A stretch of 63,514 nt of DNA, from positions 1 to 63,514 of the forward strand of contig CASETM010000064.1 of NCBI GenBank assembly GCA_949290865.1, written 5' to 3'. Position numbers and translations under genes: made by a program. This document shows, in pieces, positions 1 through 7,732 of the stretch. The DNA comes from an uncultured Bacillota bacterium. Lineage in GTDB: Bacteria; Bacillota_I; Bacilli_A; Erysipelotrichales; Coprobacillaceae. The notes beneath the pieces are model-generated. The model was not told the DNA's origin. It saw only the letters and a program-made list of their open reading frames with translations, and did not search any database. Each line of letters starts with the position of its first letter. Position 1 is the first letter of the stretch.

Positions 1-15
1 ACAGTGTTAATCAAA

Positions 16-69
16 TGACGACAGTATCTCAATGAAACTGACGACAACGTATTAAGCAAAATGACGACA
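16..69. repeat. IS21 terminal repeats, istB side
   Basis: Three direct copies of TGACGACA at 16, 39 and 62, each 23 bp apart. In IS21 elements such multiple terminal repeats are IstA binding sites. Confidence 0.8.
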
Positions 70-129
70 CCTTTTTTTTCAAAAGGAAGAGCGTATTATA
101 TTATCAGTTACTCTTCCTTATTCTCTTGT

Positions 130-870
130 TTATTCTTTTTCGTTTTCTCGAGTTCTCATTGATTTTGATCCTTTGATATGAATTTGATAGGCGTTAGCTA
201 TGATTCTGTCCAGTATTGCATCTGCAATAGCTCCACCTCCTAAATTCTGATGCCATCCCTGAGGCAAAAACTGCGAAGCAAATATAGTTGAATGTGTGTC
301 GTATCTCAGTTCCAACAGTTCTAGAAGATCTGCCTGCTGTTCTGGTGTTGTTGGTGTCAATAAAAACTCATCAATGATCAGCAGTTCTATTCTGGATAAT
401 GCCCTTAATTTCTTTTTATAGGTATCCTTGTTTTTTGCCTGCTGCAGATCATACAGCAGATCTGGCAGTCTTATATATCTGACATTGATGGCTTTTTTAC
501 ATGCCTCATTTCCCAGTGCGGAAACATAGAATGATTTTCCCGCACCTGTTGCTCCAACTACAATTATATTAAGATGATCTTTCACATAGTCACAGGTTGC
601 TAATTTTGCTGTTAATGTTCTGTCAATTTCCCTGTCTGGGTAAAATCTGATATCACTTACTGCAGCGTTCTTCATTTTTATGTTAGATCTTTTTTGAATG
701 CCCGAAACAAGTCTGTTAAATTTGTCATCGGTTTCTCCATCTATCAGCAGTGCCAGTCTTTCATCAAATGTCATTTCCAAATAAAGATTGTTTGACAGCT
801 GATCTCGATACAGTTCTGCCATTTTGTTCAGGTTGAGTTTTATCAGTTTTTCATAGTTTTGATTGATCAT
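130..870 (-). CDS. istB: IstB-like ATPase, IS21 transposition helper
   Basis: AAA+ ATPase that in IS21 elements assists the IstA transposase in target capture. The 246-aa protein has a Walker A motif (GATGAGKSF, about residue 106) and a Walker B motif (LLIIDEF, about residue 163). The start at 870 is chosen because GGAGGA lies 7 nt upstream; a longer reading would need a TTG codon overlapping istA. It begins one base after the istA stop codon, so translation is probably coupled. Length fits the family. Confidence 0.93.
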   Translation of the reverse strand: MINQNYEKLIKLNLNKMAELYRDQLSNNLYLEMTFDERLALLIDGETDDKFNRLVSGIQKRSNIKMKNAAVSDIRFYPDREIDRTLTAKLATCDYVKDHLNIIVVGATGAGKSFYVSALGNEACKKAINVRYIRLPDLLYDLQQAKNKDTYKKKLRALSRIELLIIDEFLLTPTTPEQQADLLELLELRYDTHSTIFASQFLPQGWHQNLGGGAIADAILDRIIANAYQIHIKGSKSMRTRENEKE

Positions 871-871
871 T

Positions 872-2401
872 TTATTGTCCTCCAAAGTATTCTCCGCCTC
901 TTACCAGGGCGTAATTGTTCTTTTCATTTTTGAGTTTGTTTCGCTCTTGAATATCATCAAGTACTGCTTTAAAATTTTTGTGTATGGGAGTAATATGTTT
1001 AGACAGAACAGTTTCCGAAGCTGCTTCCAACATACCTTCAGAATACCTGTCTTTCAGTTTCAGGATCGTTAGGCACTGGTTATAGACCTGCTGTTCAATT
1101 CTTGCGTTCATAAAGATACTGCATATTACCTCATGCGTATTGGGTCCGATGCTTTTTGCCCAGTCGGTGATTCTTTGCCTGTTCCAGTCACCATATGCTT
1201 TATGACTGTCAGGCATATGTTCTCTTTTGGTAACATATTTGTTGATTCCAGACAGGATGCGAGGATGACTGGCAATTCTGATGCTGTCACAGTATATTTC
1301 AATCATCCTTTTGGTTATGCGCAACTGCACCTTCTGCTTTGCATACTGATAAGGTATGGAATAATAATTACGTTCAAACTGAACATGATAGTTGTATGAA
1401 GGCAAAGCATTTTTCCATACCGCATATTCATATGGCATGTCTGGCAGGTGTTTCAGATATTCCTTTTCTTCGTTTTCAAACACATATGTTCTTGAATATT
1501 CTCTTTTCTGAAATTCTTTGCTGTTTATCTTTTTCAGTTCGATCAGAATCTGCTCATTCAGCTCTCTTAAAGAAGTAAACTTACGGTTTCTGAATCTGCC
1601 AACGATCTGATTTGTCAGATAACCTGCGCTTCCTTCAGCTGAATTCTTGTCACGTGGTGCCCTCACACGTGCTGGTATGATAGCTATGCCGTAATACTCT
1701 GCCATTTCCAGATAGGCTTTGTTAAAAATAATCTGCTCATATTTTTTATGGGATATCACAGCTGTTTTACAGTTGTCACAGACACAGATCAATGGTGCTC
1801 CACCAAAATAATTGAACATGTCAATGTGGTGACTGATCCAGGATTCTTCTTTCATGTCGAGTGTTGCCTGTGCAAATATATACTGACTGAAAGGCAATAC
1901 ACCGACAAAAAGATAAGCCTTGCCGGTAACATTCTGTAATGACAGATCATAGATCGGAACAGTTGTTCCCAGCCAGTCCACCTCACATTTTTCTCCAGGC
2001 TTGTGCTTAATATGCATGGTCAGCTGGTGGTCTTCGACATACTGCCTGTAAACATTACAGAACTGAGTGTATTTTGAATATGTTTCGTTAAGTGCAATGC
2101 TTTCACCAACATACTCCTCCCATAAAAGCATGAGAGTTACACCTTTACGTTTCAGTTCCTTGTGGATATGGGCGCAGTCAGGTGTTCTATGAATACTTTT
2201 TACCTCCTTCCTTTTTTGTTGAAAAAGTGCCAGAAATGATTCATCATCCATATCCTTAACATCATCATAAGTATAGTTTAATTCTGACAGTCTCTTCATT
2301 ACCTGCCTGATCTTGCGGTCAGAAGTTCTGATCATTTTGCAGATTGAACGCTGAGAAATACCCTGATTTGTTAAGCGGATGATTTCCTTTTCTTTAAGCA
2401 T
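872..2401 (-). CDS. istA: IstA transposase of IS21 element
   Basis: Transposase of 509 aa. The N-terminus holds a helix-turn-helix (a GISQRSICKM-type segment, residues about 13-35). The central part has the DDE integrase core, with acidic positions in EVDWLGT, CVCDNCK and the APRDKNSAEG region. The lysine-rich C-terminus follows. A strong AAAGGAGG lies just before the start codon. Full length compared with other IS21 transposases, with no frameshift. Confidence 0.93.
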   Translation of the reverse strand: MLKEKEIIRLTNQGISQRSICKMIRTSDRKIRQVMKRLSELNYTYDDVKDMDDESFLALFQQKRKEVKSIHRTPDCAHIHKELKRKGVTLMLLWEEYVGESIALNETYSKYTQFCNVYRQYVEDHQLTMHIKHKPGEKCEVDWLGTTVPIYDLSLQNVTGKAYLFVGVLPFSQYIFAQATLDMKEESWISHHIDMFNYFGGAPLICVCDNCKTAVISHKKYEQIIFNKAYLEMAEYYGIAIIPARVRAPRDKNSAEGSAGYLTNQIVGRFRNRKFTSLRELNEQILIELKKINSKEFQKREYSRTYVFENEEKEYLKHLPDMPYEYAVWKNALPSYNYHVQFERNYYSIPYQYAKQKVQLRITKRMIEIYCDSIRIASHPRILSGINKYVTKREHMPDSHKAYGDWNRQRITDWAKSIGPNTHEVICSIFMNARIEQQVYNQCLTILKLKDRYSEGMLEAASETVLSKHITPIHKNFKAVLDDIQERNKLKNEKNNYALVRGGEYFGGQ

Positions 2402-2499
2402 AAAAAAAACCTCCTTTCATTAAAATAGATGTAGAACAAGTCTACAAAATAATTCTAACTCTAAAGAGGTCGATTTTTATATATAGCTGGTATCAAAAA

Positions 2500-2552
2500 T
2501 GTCGTCAAATTGATTAACATGATGTCGTCATTTTATTAATAGAGTGTCATCA
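2500..2552. repeat. IS21 terminal repeats, istA side
   Basis: TGTCGTCA at 2500 and 2523 and TGTCATCA at 2545, inverted relative to the repeats at 16-69. The last copy is taken as the element boundary. Confidence 0.8.
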
Positions 2553-2678
2553 TACTAGTGAAATATTCACTTTTGTTTTTAACTCGACAATATTATCTTT
2601 TTTATCATGAGTTAAAAAAGGAAAAAATAACATCATCATAAACAAACATACAGTCATCAATACGCCAAATTTTCTCAT
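2550..2678 (-). pseudogene. Signal-peptide fragment of a secreted protein cut by IS21
   Basis: A reading frame of 42 codons starts at 2678 behind GGAG. It encodes MRKF followed by a strongly hydrophobic stretch (LMTVCLFMMMLFFPF) and a short polar part (HDKKDNIVELKTK). The stop codon at 2550 lies within the IS21 terminal repeat, so the rest of the gene has been lost or displaced beyond the element. The parent gene cannot be identified. Confidence 0.5.
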
Positions 2679-2884
2679 CCATTTCTCCATTCATAACATC
2701 TTAATTTTCTATGATATCTTATCATTTTTTTATAAAGTTTGTTTGCCTTTTCTCTTTGTGTTTCATTATACATATTAGTTTCTTTCCTTGTCTAGCTTTT
2801 TGTCCGCACCCTTTTTTGGTAAAAAAAGATTGATAATATTAGGGAATCGTCAATTCCTTTATCTACATAACTGACAGCAGCAGA

Positions 2885-3028
2885 AATGAAAGAAGGCTGT
2901 CAAACGGGCCTATGGAAGGATATAACAGGATACCCAAGGATTTTAAAAGAAATTAGAGAGGACTGAAAAATTTTGAATATACCAGAAGCAGGCTGATCTG
3001 GACCAACAGAAAAAAGAAGCAGTATTAG
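2885..3028 (+). pseudogene. C-terminal relic of an ISL3-family transposase
   Basis: Translation in the frame of 2894 reads RLSNGPMEGYNRIPKDFKRN, a stop, then RGLKNFEYTRSRLIWTNRK. The SNGPMEGYN...KRN...YTRxRxxW pattern is the end of ISL3-type DDE transposases. An internal TAG and the missing N-terminal four fifths show it is dead. It marks an older insertion next to the IS21 copy. Confidence 0.7.
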
Positions 3029-3077
3029 CTACTCCAAAATCAAAAAATAACATATCAGAAGTATCTGGACAAAATGA

Positions 3078-3109
3078 AAGGAACAACCATTTTTTTGATT
3101 GTTCCTTTA
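3078..3109 (+). terminator. Rho-independent terminator
   Basis: GGAACAACC / GATTGTTCC stem with a T-rich loop, followed by TTTAT. It probably ended the degraded transposase transcript. Confidence 0.6.
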
Positions 3110-3207
3110 TGCCTGAGTGTTCACTGAATTTTCGGGCAGTCCCTAAAGTGCCCCCTAACTTTCAACAGTGTTTTCTCAAGTCCCCTAAATAATTTGGCTA
3201 CCTGGAT

Positions 3208-3224
3208 AACCGTTTCGGTTTTTT
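3208..3224 (+). terminator. Small terminator-like hairpin
   Basis: AACCG-TTT-CGGTT followed by TTTT. There is no gene directly upstream; probably a remnant. Confidence 0.35.
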
Positions 3225-3298
3225 AGTGTAATCATAAAATAGAAATACGTGTCTATGATTAAAATAATAGTGCAAATCATCAATTTGATAAGAGCTAT

Positions 3299-3769
3299 TT
3301 ATTGTATATTGGATCTTTTGGCTTTATCATATTCTTGCGTACTTTTAATAATATCGACAATATAGCTGTCTTCATCTTTATTATAAATAAAATCAATAAT
3401 TTTAGTTGGTAAAACAATAACTGTTGAAACTAAAGAAATTGATGCTGTCAATAGACTCACTAAATCTTTTAGATTAGAAACCTTGGCATGAGAAATATGA
3501 CATAAAATCGTACATGATATCACAGTGACAATAACAAAGCAGCCAACAAATATAACAAATGCTATCCAACGCGTACGTAATTTAAAATTTAAAGTCTTTT
3601 TTAGATAAGTCTGATAATTTTGTATAAGTGTTGTATATTCGGTATTTCTTACTTTTTCTTCTTGGGTTAAGGTATTATCATTAGGGAGATAATTATTGTT
3701 TGACATCAATACATCTACAGTATTAATATTTTGTACTTGCTCTTGAGTAGGCTGAGTATTATTGTCCAT
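3299..3769 (-). CDS. Two-helix membrane protein partnered with metallopeptidase
   Basis: Not recognised as a named family. The 156-aa protein has a polar Asn/Gln-rich N-terminus of about 65 residues. Two hydrophobic segments follow, about residues 68-92 (WIAFVIFVGCFVIVTVISC) and 100-122 (LVSLLTASISLVSTVIVLP), then a charged tail. Its start overlaps the end of the upstream metallopeptidase gene by 11 bp, so the two are co-translated. Pairing with an ImmA/IrrE-type peptidase suggests a membrane-anchored target, sensor or toxin, but nothing in the sequence decides between these. Confidence 0.7.
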   Translation of the reverse strand: MDNNTQPTQEQVQNINTVDVLMSNNNYLPNDNTLTQEEKVRNTEYTTLIQNYQTYLKKTLNFKLRTRWIAFVIFVGCFVIVTVISCTILCHISHAKVSNLKDLVSLLTASISLVSTVIVLPTKIIDFIYNKDEDSYIVDIIKSTQEYDKAKRSNIQ

Positions 3770-4454
3770 CTTGAAGAACTCCTAATTCTTTTAATTCTTT
3801 GATTCTTCTATCAATGGCGGTTGGAGATACTTGAAATTCGTTAGATAAGCGATTTATTGTTTCGTAATAATTGCTTGTATTCTTTATTTTATTGTATCGT
3901 TCTATAAAAGTATTTCTTGGCATAAGCAGTGCAGCAGCGAAGCGGCTGGCTCTTCGTTCGGTAGCATTTATGTATATATTTTCTGTTCTATAAAAGTCAT
4001 AATATTTATAATCTTTGGTTTCATTAAAATCAAAAAGATAATGTCCTAACTCATGGGCAATAGTGAATCTTTGATGTTTAGTCGTATCATTCTTATTAAT
4101 GATCAGTATCTTGTCAGTGTCATATTTTTCTATTAAATCACCATCAATAGCAATCATTCCAGAAGAATTTCTATATGCATCCATGGTCTTGCCCAATAAT
4201 GAAAAATCACTTTCATAGTTTTTAAAACCTAAATGATTAGAAATGGCTATGATAGGCTGAGCATAAGGATAATCTTTGATTCGTTCTATATCCTTATTCT
4301 TATTGATAATTTCTTCAGTAAAATAATCAGCTATGTCTTCAATCTTTAAATTTTTTTCATTTTTTTCTCTAAGAGAATCATTTTCTAAATCAACTAATAG
4401 ATTCGAAAAATCATATTGATATTGATTTTTGATAGTTCTTATTTCTCTGCACAT
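3759..4454 (-). CDS. ImmA/IrrE-family zinc metallopeptidase
   Basis: Cytoplasmic metallopeptidase-like protein of 231 aa from the chosen start. The zinc motif HELGH lies in RFTIAHELGHYLFDF, followed by the family's RRASRFAAALLMP segment, whose Glu/Arg-rich helix completes the site. In ImmA and IrrE relatives such enzymes cleave a partner repressor. A C-terminal helix-turn-helix-like part (SNEFQVSPTAIDRRIKEL) ends the protein. The start at 4454 lies about 10 nt after GGTGAGGAG; longer readings run into the promoter. First gene of a two-gene operon with the membrane protein. Confidence 0.85.
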   Translation of the reverse strand: MCREIRTIKNQYQYDFSNLLVDLENDSLREKNEKNLKIEDIADYFTEEIINKNKDIERIKDYPYAQPIIAISNHLGFKNYESDFSLLGKTMDAYRNSSGMIAIDGDLIEKYDTDKILIINKNDTTKHQRFTIAHELGHYLFDFNETKDYKYYDFYRTENIYINATERRASRFAAALLMPRNTFIERYNKIKNTSNYYETINRLSNEFQVSPTAIDRRIKELKELGVLQDGQ

Positions 4455-4487
4455 CCATATCACACTCCTCACCTCCGCCCAAATTAT

Positions 4488-4516
4488 ATAATATGGGCGT
4501 TTGTAGGTTTTATCAA
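4488..4516 (-). promoter_or_regulatory. Sigma-A promoter of the metallopeptidase/membrane operon
   Basis: On the minus strand TTGATA (4516-4511), a 17-bp spacer, then TATTAT (4493-4488), about 35 bp before the start codon. Confidence 0.65.
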
Positions 4517-4839
4517 AAATTGTAAAAGAATTCCACAAAAAAGTAACAATTTACACCAATTATTTATGAGTATTATTATAATATCATATTTATCGACATG
4601 AGTCCATGTTAATAGATTATGATTTAAAAATGAGCCAAAGAATATGTTATTTATAATTTAAGTTTTGTAATGGTGTATTAATTCCTAATATTGTAAAAAA
4701 TTATCAAATAAATACCGTTAGTGTCAATTATTAACTACTAAAACATTAGACTTATACGAATAATACCTGACTTTGGTATCCGGCATTAAAATATAGTGAT
4801 AGTTAAACAAACAGCAGAAAATCTTGTATATGTTAATTT

Positions 4840-4893
4840 AAAACTGATCCATAAAGATTGAAAAATCAATCGAAAAGTGATCAGTTTTTTTGT
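4840..4893 (+). terminator. Terminator-like nested hairpin
   Basis: Outer arms ACTGATC / GATCAGT enclose an inner GATTG / CAATC hairpin, and the structure ends in seven T. It may be an attenuator in front of the small ORF at 4947. Confidence 0.5.
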
Positions 4894-4946
4894 ACCCTTA
4901 TATCAGGACCTTTGTCCTGGTAAGGAGTTGAAAGGGAAGATAAATA

Positions 4947-5045
4947 ATGAAAAGAAAAGTATTAAGTTTTATATTAGTATTAAGCGTGGCTATTGGAATG
5001 ACTTTTTTGTCTAAGGCAACAGTGTTTGCTGAAGATAATGATTAA
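4947..5045 (+). CDS. Short secreted peptide or truncated secreted-protein start
   Basis: 32 aa: MKRKVLSFILVLSVAIGM followed by TFLSKATVFAEDND. This is a textbook signal peptide with a likely cleavage after VFA, leaving only EDND. AAGGAG and AAAGGGAAG precede the start. Reading on in another frame continues with NADTKIIIEAYNGGNKLG, which suggests a frameshifted, decayed gene rather than a functional peptide. Family unknown. Confidence 0.4.
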   Translation: MKRKVLSFILVLSVAIGMTFLSKATVFAEDND

Positions 5046-5230
5046 ATGCAGATACTAAAATTATTATTGAAGCCTATAATGGGGGAAATAAGCTTGGAGA
5101 AAAAGGGATTGGGAGTTATCTTTGTTAAAACTGATTTTAGCTAAAATGATAGAACGGGAATTTATGGATGTCATGATTTTTTAAATATATTTTGATAAGT
5201 GTTAAATTGAATGATGATCTAAAGAGGATT

Positions 5231-5256
5231 GAGAGATGAAGGTCTCTCTTTTTTTG
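5231..5256 (+). terminator. Rho-independent terminator
   Basis: GAGAGA-TGAAGG-TCTCTC followed by a run of T. Confidence 0.7.
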
Positions 5257-5428
5257 TTTTCTAATAATTGGATTGTTGAGATTGACAAAGTGAGTTAATC
5301 TTTAGTGTATTTTTCAACACCCCCCAAATGTGTCATAAAATACAATTTATATAAGATTGAAAATATGACAAAGGTGTCATATAATATTATTGAACAGGAA
5401 ATCTGTTCTATGGAGGAGAGATGAAAAA

Positions 5429-5764
5429 ATGCCTGGTACGATAAAAAATATACGATTAAAACAGCTTAGAAAAGAAAGTAAGATCACACAGGAACAATTA
5501 TCGAGCTATTTAGATGTAGATCAATCAATGATTACAAAACTAGAAAATGGAACAAGAAATTTAAATGTAACACTCATTGAAAAAATATGTAATTTATTTG
5601 GATGTTCAGAGGCTTATTTGTTAGGGGAAGATGATGTTTATATACCATTAAATTTTGCCTTTCGTTCCAATGGCATCCAGAGTGAAGATTTAGAAAGTAT
5701 TGCGGCAATCAATAAGATTGTCATGGACATTCGTTATATGAATGAAAGGCTGGAGGATGAGTAG
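5429..5764 (+). CDS. Xre-family transcriptional regulator
   Basis: 111-aa DNA-binding protein. A Cro/C1-type helix-turn-helix lies at about residues 7-62 (LRKESKITQEQLSSYLDVDQ ... ITKLENGTRNLNVTLIEKIC). The short C-terminal arm (IAAINKIVMDIRYMNERLEDE) looks like a dimerisation or peptidase-recognition helix. The start at 5429 is preferred because GGAGGA lies 11 nt upstream; an upstream ATG in the same frame lacks a ribosome site. First gene of a tight operon with an ImmA/IrrE-type peptidase and a PIN protein. By analogy with ImmA-ImmR it is the probable repressor and cleavage target; that is inference. Confidence 0.88.
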   Translation: MPGTIKNIRLKQLRKESKITQEQLSSYLDVDQSMITKLENGTRNLNVTLIEKICNLFGCSEAYLLGEDDVYIPLNFAFRSNGIQSEDLESIAAINKIVMDIRYMNERLEDE

Positions 5765-5766
5765 TG

Positions 5767-6519
5767 ATGAAAACAGCACAGGAGTTAAATTCATTAGCAT
5801 TAAGAACACGGAGAATGTGGAATGAAGATGGATATTCACCTATTGATATTTTTGCTATTGTTAATGGCTGGAAAGATAAAAAAATTACAATAGTGAAATA
5901 TCCTCTGTCATCTCGTATTAGCGGGATGTGTACGAAAGAAAATGAAGATATTATTATATGTATCAATTCGACAGCTTCTTATGGCAGGCAAAGGTTTACG
6001 TTGGCTCATGAACTGTACCATGTCTTGTATGAAGAAGATATGCAACGAGTTATTTGTGACATGAGTATGAGTGATGATAAACCAGAATCAGAAAAAGAAG
6101 CAGATCAATTTGCGAGTTATTTATTGATGCCATATGATGCTCTTTTAGAATATGAATATGATAAAACGAAATGGAATCTTGAAAAAGTAATCGATGCACA
6201 GCAGTTTTTTCAGATCAGTCATAGGGCCATGCTTCATCGATTGGTATGCGACAAACTTATCAGTGATGAATCTGCTAATGAGTATAAAACAATCACAGTT
6301 TCCATAGAAGCTGCTAAGCTAGGATATGGTAAAGAATTATATTTTCCAACTGCTAAAAATAAACAATATTTTACAACTGGAGAATTTATCAGAAAGGTTG
6401 AAAAACTGGCGGAAAAAGAACTTATTTCTCAAGGAAAAAAAGAAGAACTTTTGTTAGATGCATATAGAGCGGATATCGTATACAATTTTGATGAGGAGGA
6501 AGTTAATTTGAATGACTGA
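5767..6519 (+). CDS. ImmA/IrrE-family metallopeptidase, second copy
   Basis: 250-aa zinc peptidase-like protein. The HELYH motif sits in RFTLAHELYHVLYEED, and the downstream EKEADQFASYLLMP segment is the family's second signature. The N-terminal part has SPIDIFAIVNGWKDKKITIV, typical of COG2856 proteins. ATG at 5767 is chosen, 9 nt after GGAGGA, over an adjacent GTG. It starts 2 bp after the Xre stop and overlaps the next gene by 8 bp. It resembles the peptidase at 3759-4454 only in motif layout, so the two are not recent duplicates. Confidence 0.88.
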   Translation: MKTAQELNSLALRTRRMWNEDGYSPIDIFAIVNGWKDKKITIVKYPLSSRISGMCTKENEDIIICINSTASYGRQRFTLAHELYHVLYEEDMQRVICDMSMSDDKPESEKEADQFASYLLMPYDALLEYEYDKTKWNLEKVIDAQQFFQISHRAMLHRLVCDKLISDESANEYKTITVSIEAAKLGYGKELYFPTAKNKQYFTTGEFIRKVEKLAEKELISQGKKEELLLDAYRADIVYNFDEEEVNLND

Positions 6520-7051
6520 TGATTTATTTTTCGACACCGACTGTTTATCAGCCTTTCTATGGATTGGTGATACAAATATATTGCATGAACTTTATGGTGG
6601 TAGAATTGTGATACCAGAACCTGTTTATCATGAATTGTCGAATCCAAGTATTCCTCATTTAAAACAACGTGCAGATACCATGATTGACAGTAAGGATGCA
6701 TTTGTAAAAACAATTGAAACAGGTAGTGATGAATATAAATTATATGTAGAATTAATAAGGGACGAAAAAGGAAAAAAGAGTATAGGTCATGGTGAAGCAA
6801 GTGGCATTGCCTTAGCCAAAACCTATAATGGAATTCTGGCTAGTAATAATTATAAAGATGTTGCTTTATATATCGAAAAATATAATTTAAAACATACTGA
6901 TACAGGAGAAATTTTAGTAGAAGCATTGAAAAGAAAGTTAATAACAGAAGCGGAAGGTAATATTATTTGGAACAAAATGTTAGCCAAAAGACGAAAGTTA
7001 CCAGCAAATACTTTTACCGAATATTTGGCAAATCGACGAAAAGATGTATAG
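6512..7051 (+). CDS. PIN-domain protein, possible toxin nuclease
   Basis: 179 aa. An early Asp (FFDTDCLSAF), a central Glu (PEPVYHEL) and the GHGEASGIALAKTYNGILAS-NNYKD block match the acidic active-site layout of PIN-like nucleases of the COG2405 type. PIN proteins in comparable operons are RNases acting as toxins. GAGGAGG lies 9 nt before the start, and the start overlaps the peptidase stop by 8 bp. The presumed control by the Xre/peptidase pair is inferred from the operon. No dedicated short antitoxin gene is visible, which is unusual for a plain VapBC pair. Confidence 0.8.
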   Translation: MTDDLFFDTDCLSAFLWIGDTNILHELYGGRIVIPEPVYHELSNPSIPHLKQRADTMIDSKDAFVKTIETGSDEYKLYVELIRDEKGKKSIGHGEASGIALAKTYNGILASNNYKDVALYIEKYNLKHTDTGEILVEALKRKLITEAEGNIIWNKMLAKRRKLPANTFTEYLANRRKDV

Positions 7052-7072
7052 AGAAAACTCTTTACATAAAAA

Positions 7073-7095
7073 CTGCCAAGCACTCGACTTGGCAG
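7073..7095. terminator. Hairpin after the Xre-peptidase-PIN operon
   Basis: CTGCCAAG-CACTCGA-CTTGGCAG, a perfect 8-bp stem. The T run lies on the minus-strand side (AAAAA precedes it on plus). It either ends the PIN transcript weakly or insulates against minus-strand transcription. Confidence 0.55.
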
Positions 7096-7098
7096 GGT

Positions 7099-7167
7099 GT
7101 CAAAGAAAAAAATCTTTAACGTAATTATTCTCACAAAATAAATATAACAAAAGAAATTTTCTTTGAC
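7099..7167. repeat. Inverted repeat in leader of the 41-aa peptide gene
   Basis: GTCAAAGAAAA (7099-7109) is exactly complementary to TTTTCTTTGAC (7157-7167). The right arm ends 30 bp before the start codon of the small basic peptide gene, so its leader can form a long hairpin. Confidence 0.6.
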
Positions 7168-7196
7168 AAGAATATCTTGCAAAGGAGGTTGAGAAT

Positions 7197-7322
7197 ATGG
7201 CAGTACACCATGGTGGAAAAGTTGGGAAAGCGGGAAAGACTTTAGCCAGTCATACATCAAGTAAAAGTGCAAAAAGCAAAGCCGGGAAAACACTTGCTAA
7301 TCACAAAGCAAAATGTCATTGA
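7197..7322 (+). CDS. 41-aa basic peptide with internal repeat
   Basis: A short gene easily missed. AAAGGAGGTTGAGAAT precedes ATG, a near-perfect ribosome site. The product is Lys/Ser/His/Gly-rich with two related segments: GKVGKAGKTLASHTSSKSAK and SKAGKTLANHKAKCH. The repeated core is KAGKTLAxH. There is no hydrophobic segment, so it is probably a cytoplasmic, nucleic-acid- or protein-binding peptide. Function unknown. It lies between the PIN operon and the ADP-ribose cassette, and its 5' leader can fold into a long hairpin. Confidence 0.7.
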   Translation: MAVHHGGKVGKAGKTLASHTSSKSAKSKAGKTLANHKAKCH

Positions 7323-7732
7323 TATAAGAAAATTTACACGATCTGAATAAGTCGAAAAACTATTGTTTTTTATATGCAGAAAGTATATTGCTGAAAGGAA
7401 TTAGACATTATTTGATTGAGAAAAGTTTAAAGTTTATTAAGATGTCTGGATTTTGGTGTAGAAATATTATATACATCTTTATCATTGTTTAAAGTAACAA
7501 ATGATGATAGCTAAATAAAGGCAAAATAAATGTTATCTTTAAATAAGAGTTTTGATGAGAGATGACATTTTTTTCTAAGAAAAAGTGTATACATCCAAAA
7601 ATTAAAAAGATGTTATAAGATTTTGATAAAATGGATTGCATAACAGCAATCTTTTTTAGTAAATGGTTTATAATGTAGTTGAAAATTGTACGAAATCTAG
7701 TGATTTTTATTGAGTATAAGGAGGATATGAGG
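7323..7732. other. Non-coding leader region before the macro-domain gene
   Basis: About 410 bp, very AT-rich, without a credible ORF. A terminator hairpin at 7634-7658 lies 75 bp before the macro-domain gene. Either a small RNA ends there or the macro gene has an attenuated leader. Confidence 0.45.
7634..7658 (+). terminator. Terminator upstream of the macro-domain gene
   Basis: GATTGC-ATAACA-GCAATC followed by six T. Confidence 0.65.

Larger units (their letters stand above)
1..2552 (-). mobile_element. IS21-family insertion sequence, nearly complete
   Basis: Two minus-strand genes, istA and istB, sit between clustered 8-bp repeats typical of IS21 ends. TGACGACA occurs at 16-23, 39-46 and 62-69. 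Its reverse complement TGTCGTCA occurs at 2500-2507 and 2523-2530, with the variant TGTCATCA at 2545-2552. Aligning the two ends puts the left terminus about 5 bases before position 1, so the window starts just inside the element. The right end cuts a secreted-protein gene (2550-2678). Both genes are intact, so the element may be active. Confidence 0.85.
2679..3298. other. Gene-poor stretch with transposase relic and terminators
   Basis: No intact gene. It holds the ISL3-type relic at 2885-3028 and hairpins at 3078-3109 and 3208-3224. The rest shows no recognisable element. Confidence 0.6.
4517..5428. other. Intergenic stretch with one tiny ORF and two terminators
   Basis: Contains a terminator-like hairpin (4840-4893), a 32-aa signal-peptide ORF (4947-5045) and a terminator (5231-5256). 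Nothing else recognisable in about 900 bp. It resembles the debris of a lost secreted-protein gene. Confidence 0.5.

Noticed and set aside
7679-7732. Longer start for the macro-domain protein
   Set aside because: No ribosome site upstream of 7679, whereas AAGGAGGA precedes 7733 and the macro fold begins there.
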